The notes beneath the pieces are model-generated. The model was not told the origin of the DNA. It saw nothing but the letters and a program-made list of their open reading frames with translations, and ran no database searches. A stretch of 64,000 nt of DNA. It comes from Halichondria panicea. Taxonomy: Eukaryota; Porifera; Demospongiae; Suberitida; Halichondriidae. How positions within the stretch are numbered: the first letter of the stretch is position 1; each line of letters begins with the position of its first letter. Shown here in pieces: positions 63,799-64,000 of this stretch. Position numbers and translations under genes: made by a program. The stretch lies in assembly GCF_963675165.1 (NCBI RefSeq), contig NC_087377.1:16968518-17032517 (forward strand), read 5' to 3'.

Positions 63799-64000
63799 AG
63801 CTAGCTAGCTATAAATTGAGAACATGACACGGAGCTAAATTACTGTAACTTTTACGGGAGTAAAATGCCTCTACGTACACCTTTAGTATTACAGAAAAAA
63901 AGCAGGAAACAAAATGTAAAGAATAATCTCTGCTTTTGTTTCCTGTTCCTGCCACGCCCAGATACAATCAATACCAGGCCGTATTTTTCAACTTCGTTCT

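Overview
This is eukaryotic DNA: AT-rich, with GT-AG introns (many of 60-300 bases), repeated gene blocks, microsatellites and many DNA transposons. Death domain-kinase fusions, kinase-Kelch fusions, a USF-type bHLH-zipper factor and KDZ transposons point to an early-branching animal. A demosponge is my best guess (inference). I see no rRNA, tRNA or CRISPR array.

Bases 1-48,300 are a segmentally duplicated block present about two and a half times. Its order is: USF-like transcription factor (minus) / bidirectional promoter with two CACGTG E-boxes / Death-kinase-Kelch gene (plus) / a gene with a PAM2-like motif (minus) / kinase-coiled-coil-Kelch gene (plus). Block 1 is 1-14,900: USF copy 1, gene A, PAM2 copy 1, gene B. 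Block 2 is 14,900-40,600: USF copy 2, a 9.6 kb KDZ transposon (18,313-27,922) inserted between USF copy 2 and its partner, gene C, PAM2 copy 2, gene D, and a Kelch fragment. Block 3 is 42,190-48,300 and partial: gene E and PAM2 copy 3.

Genes B and D (796 codons each) are intact. The three Death-domain copies A, C and E each carry a stop, frameshift or recombination lesion. Both USF copies are also damaged, at different places. All five genes share one almost identical C-terminal module of a short linker and a six-blade Kelch propeller. Differences between propellers cluster at two homologous positions in every blade: the residues just after the Gly-Gly doublet and a short stretch before the next inner strand. 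These correspond to the ligand-facing surface of Kelch propellers such as Keap1. The array therefore looks like a diversifying cytosolic recognition-kinase family, with signalling parts resembling IRAK/Pelle (Death plus kinase) and a variable sensor. This function is inferred.

Bases 48,300-64,000 are transposon-rich. A perfect 24-base inverted repeat (48,461-48,484 and 60,669-60,692) brackets 12.2 kb holding a DDE integrase gene (minus, 56,674-60,464) and a retroelement endonuclease-like ORF (48,577-49,569). Beyond it lie a MITE, a long palindrome and a decayed RecQ helicase fragment. Comparing block copies exposes several insertions with their empty sites, so transposition can be ordered relative to the duplications.
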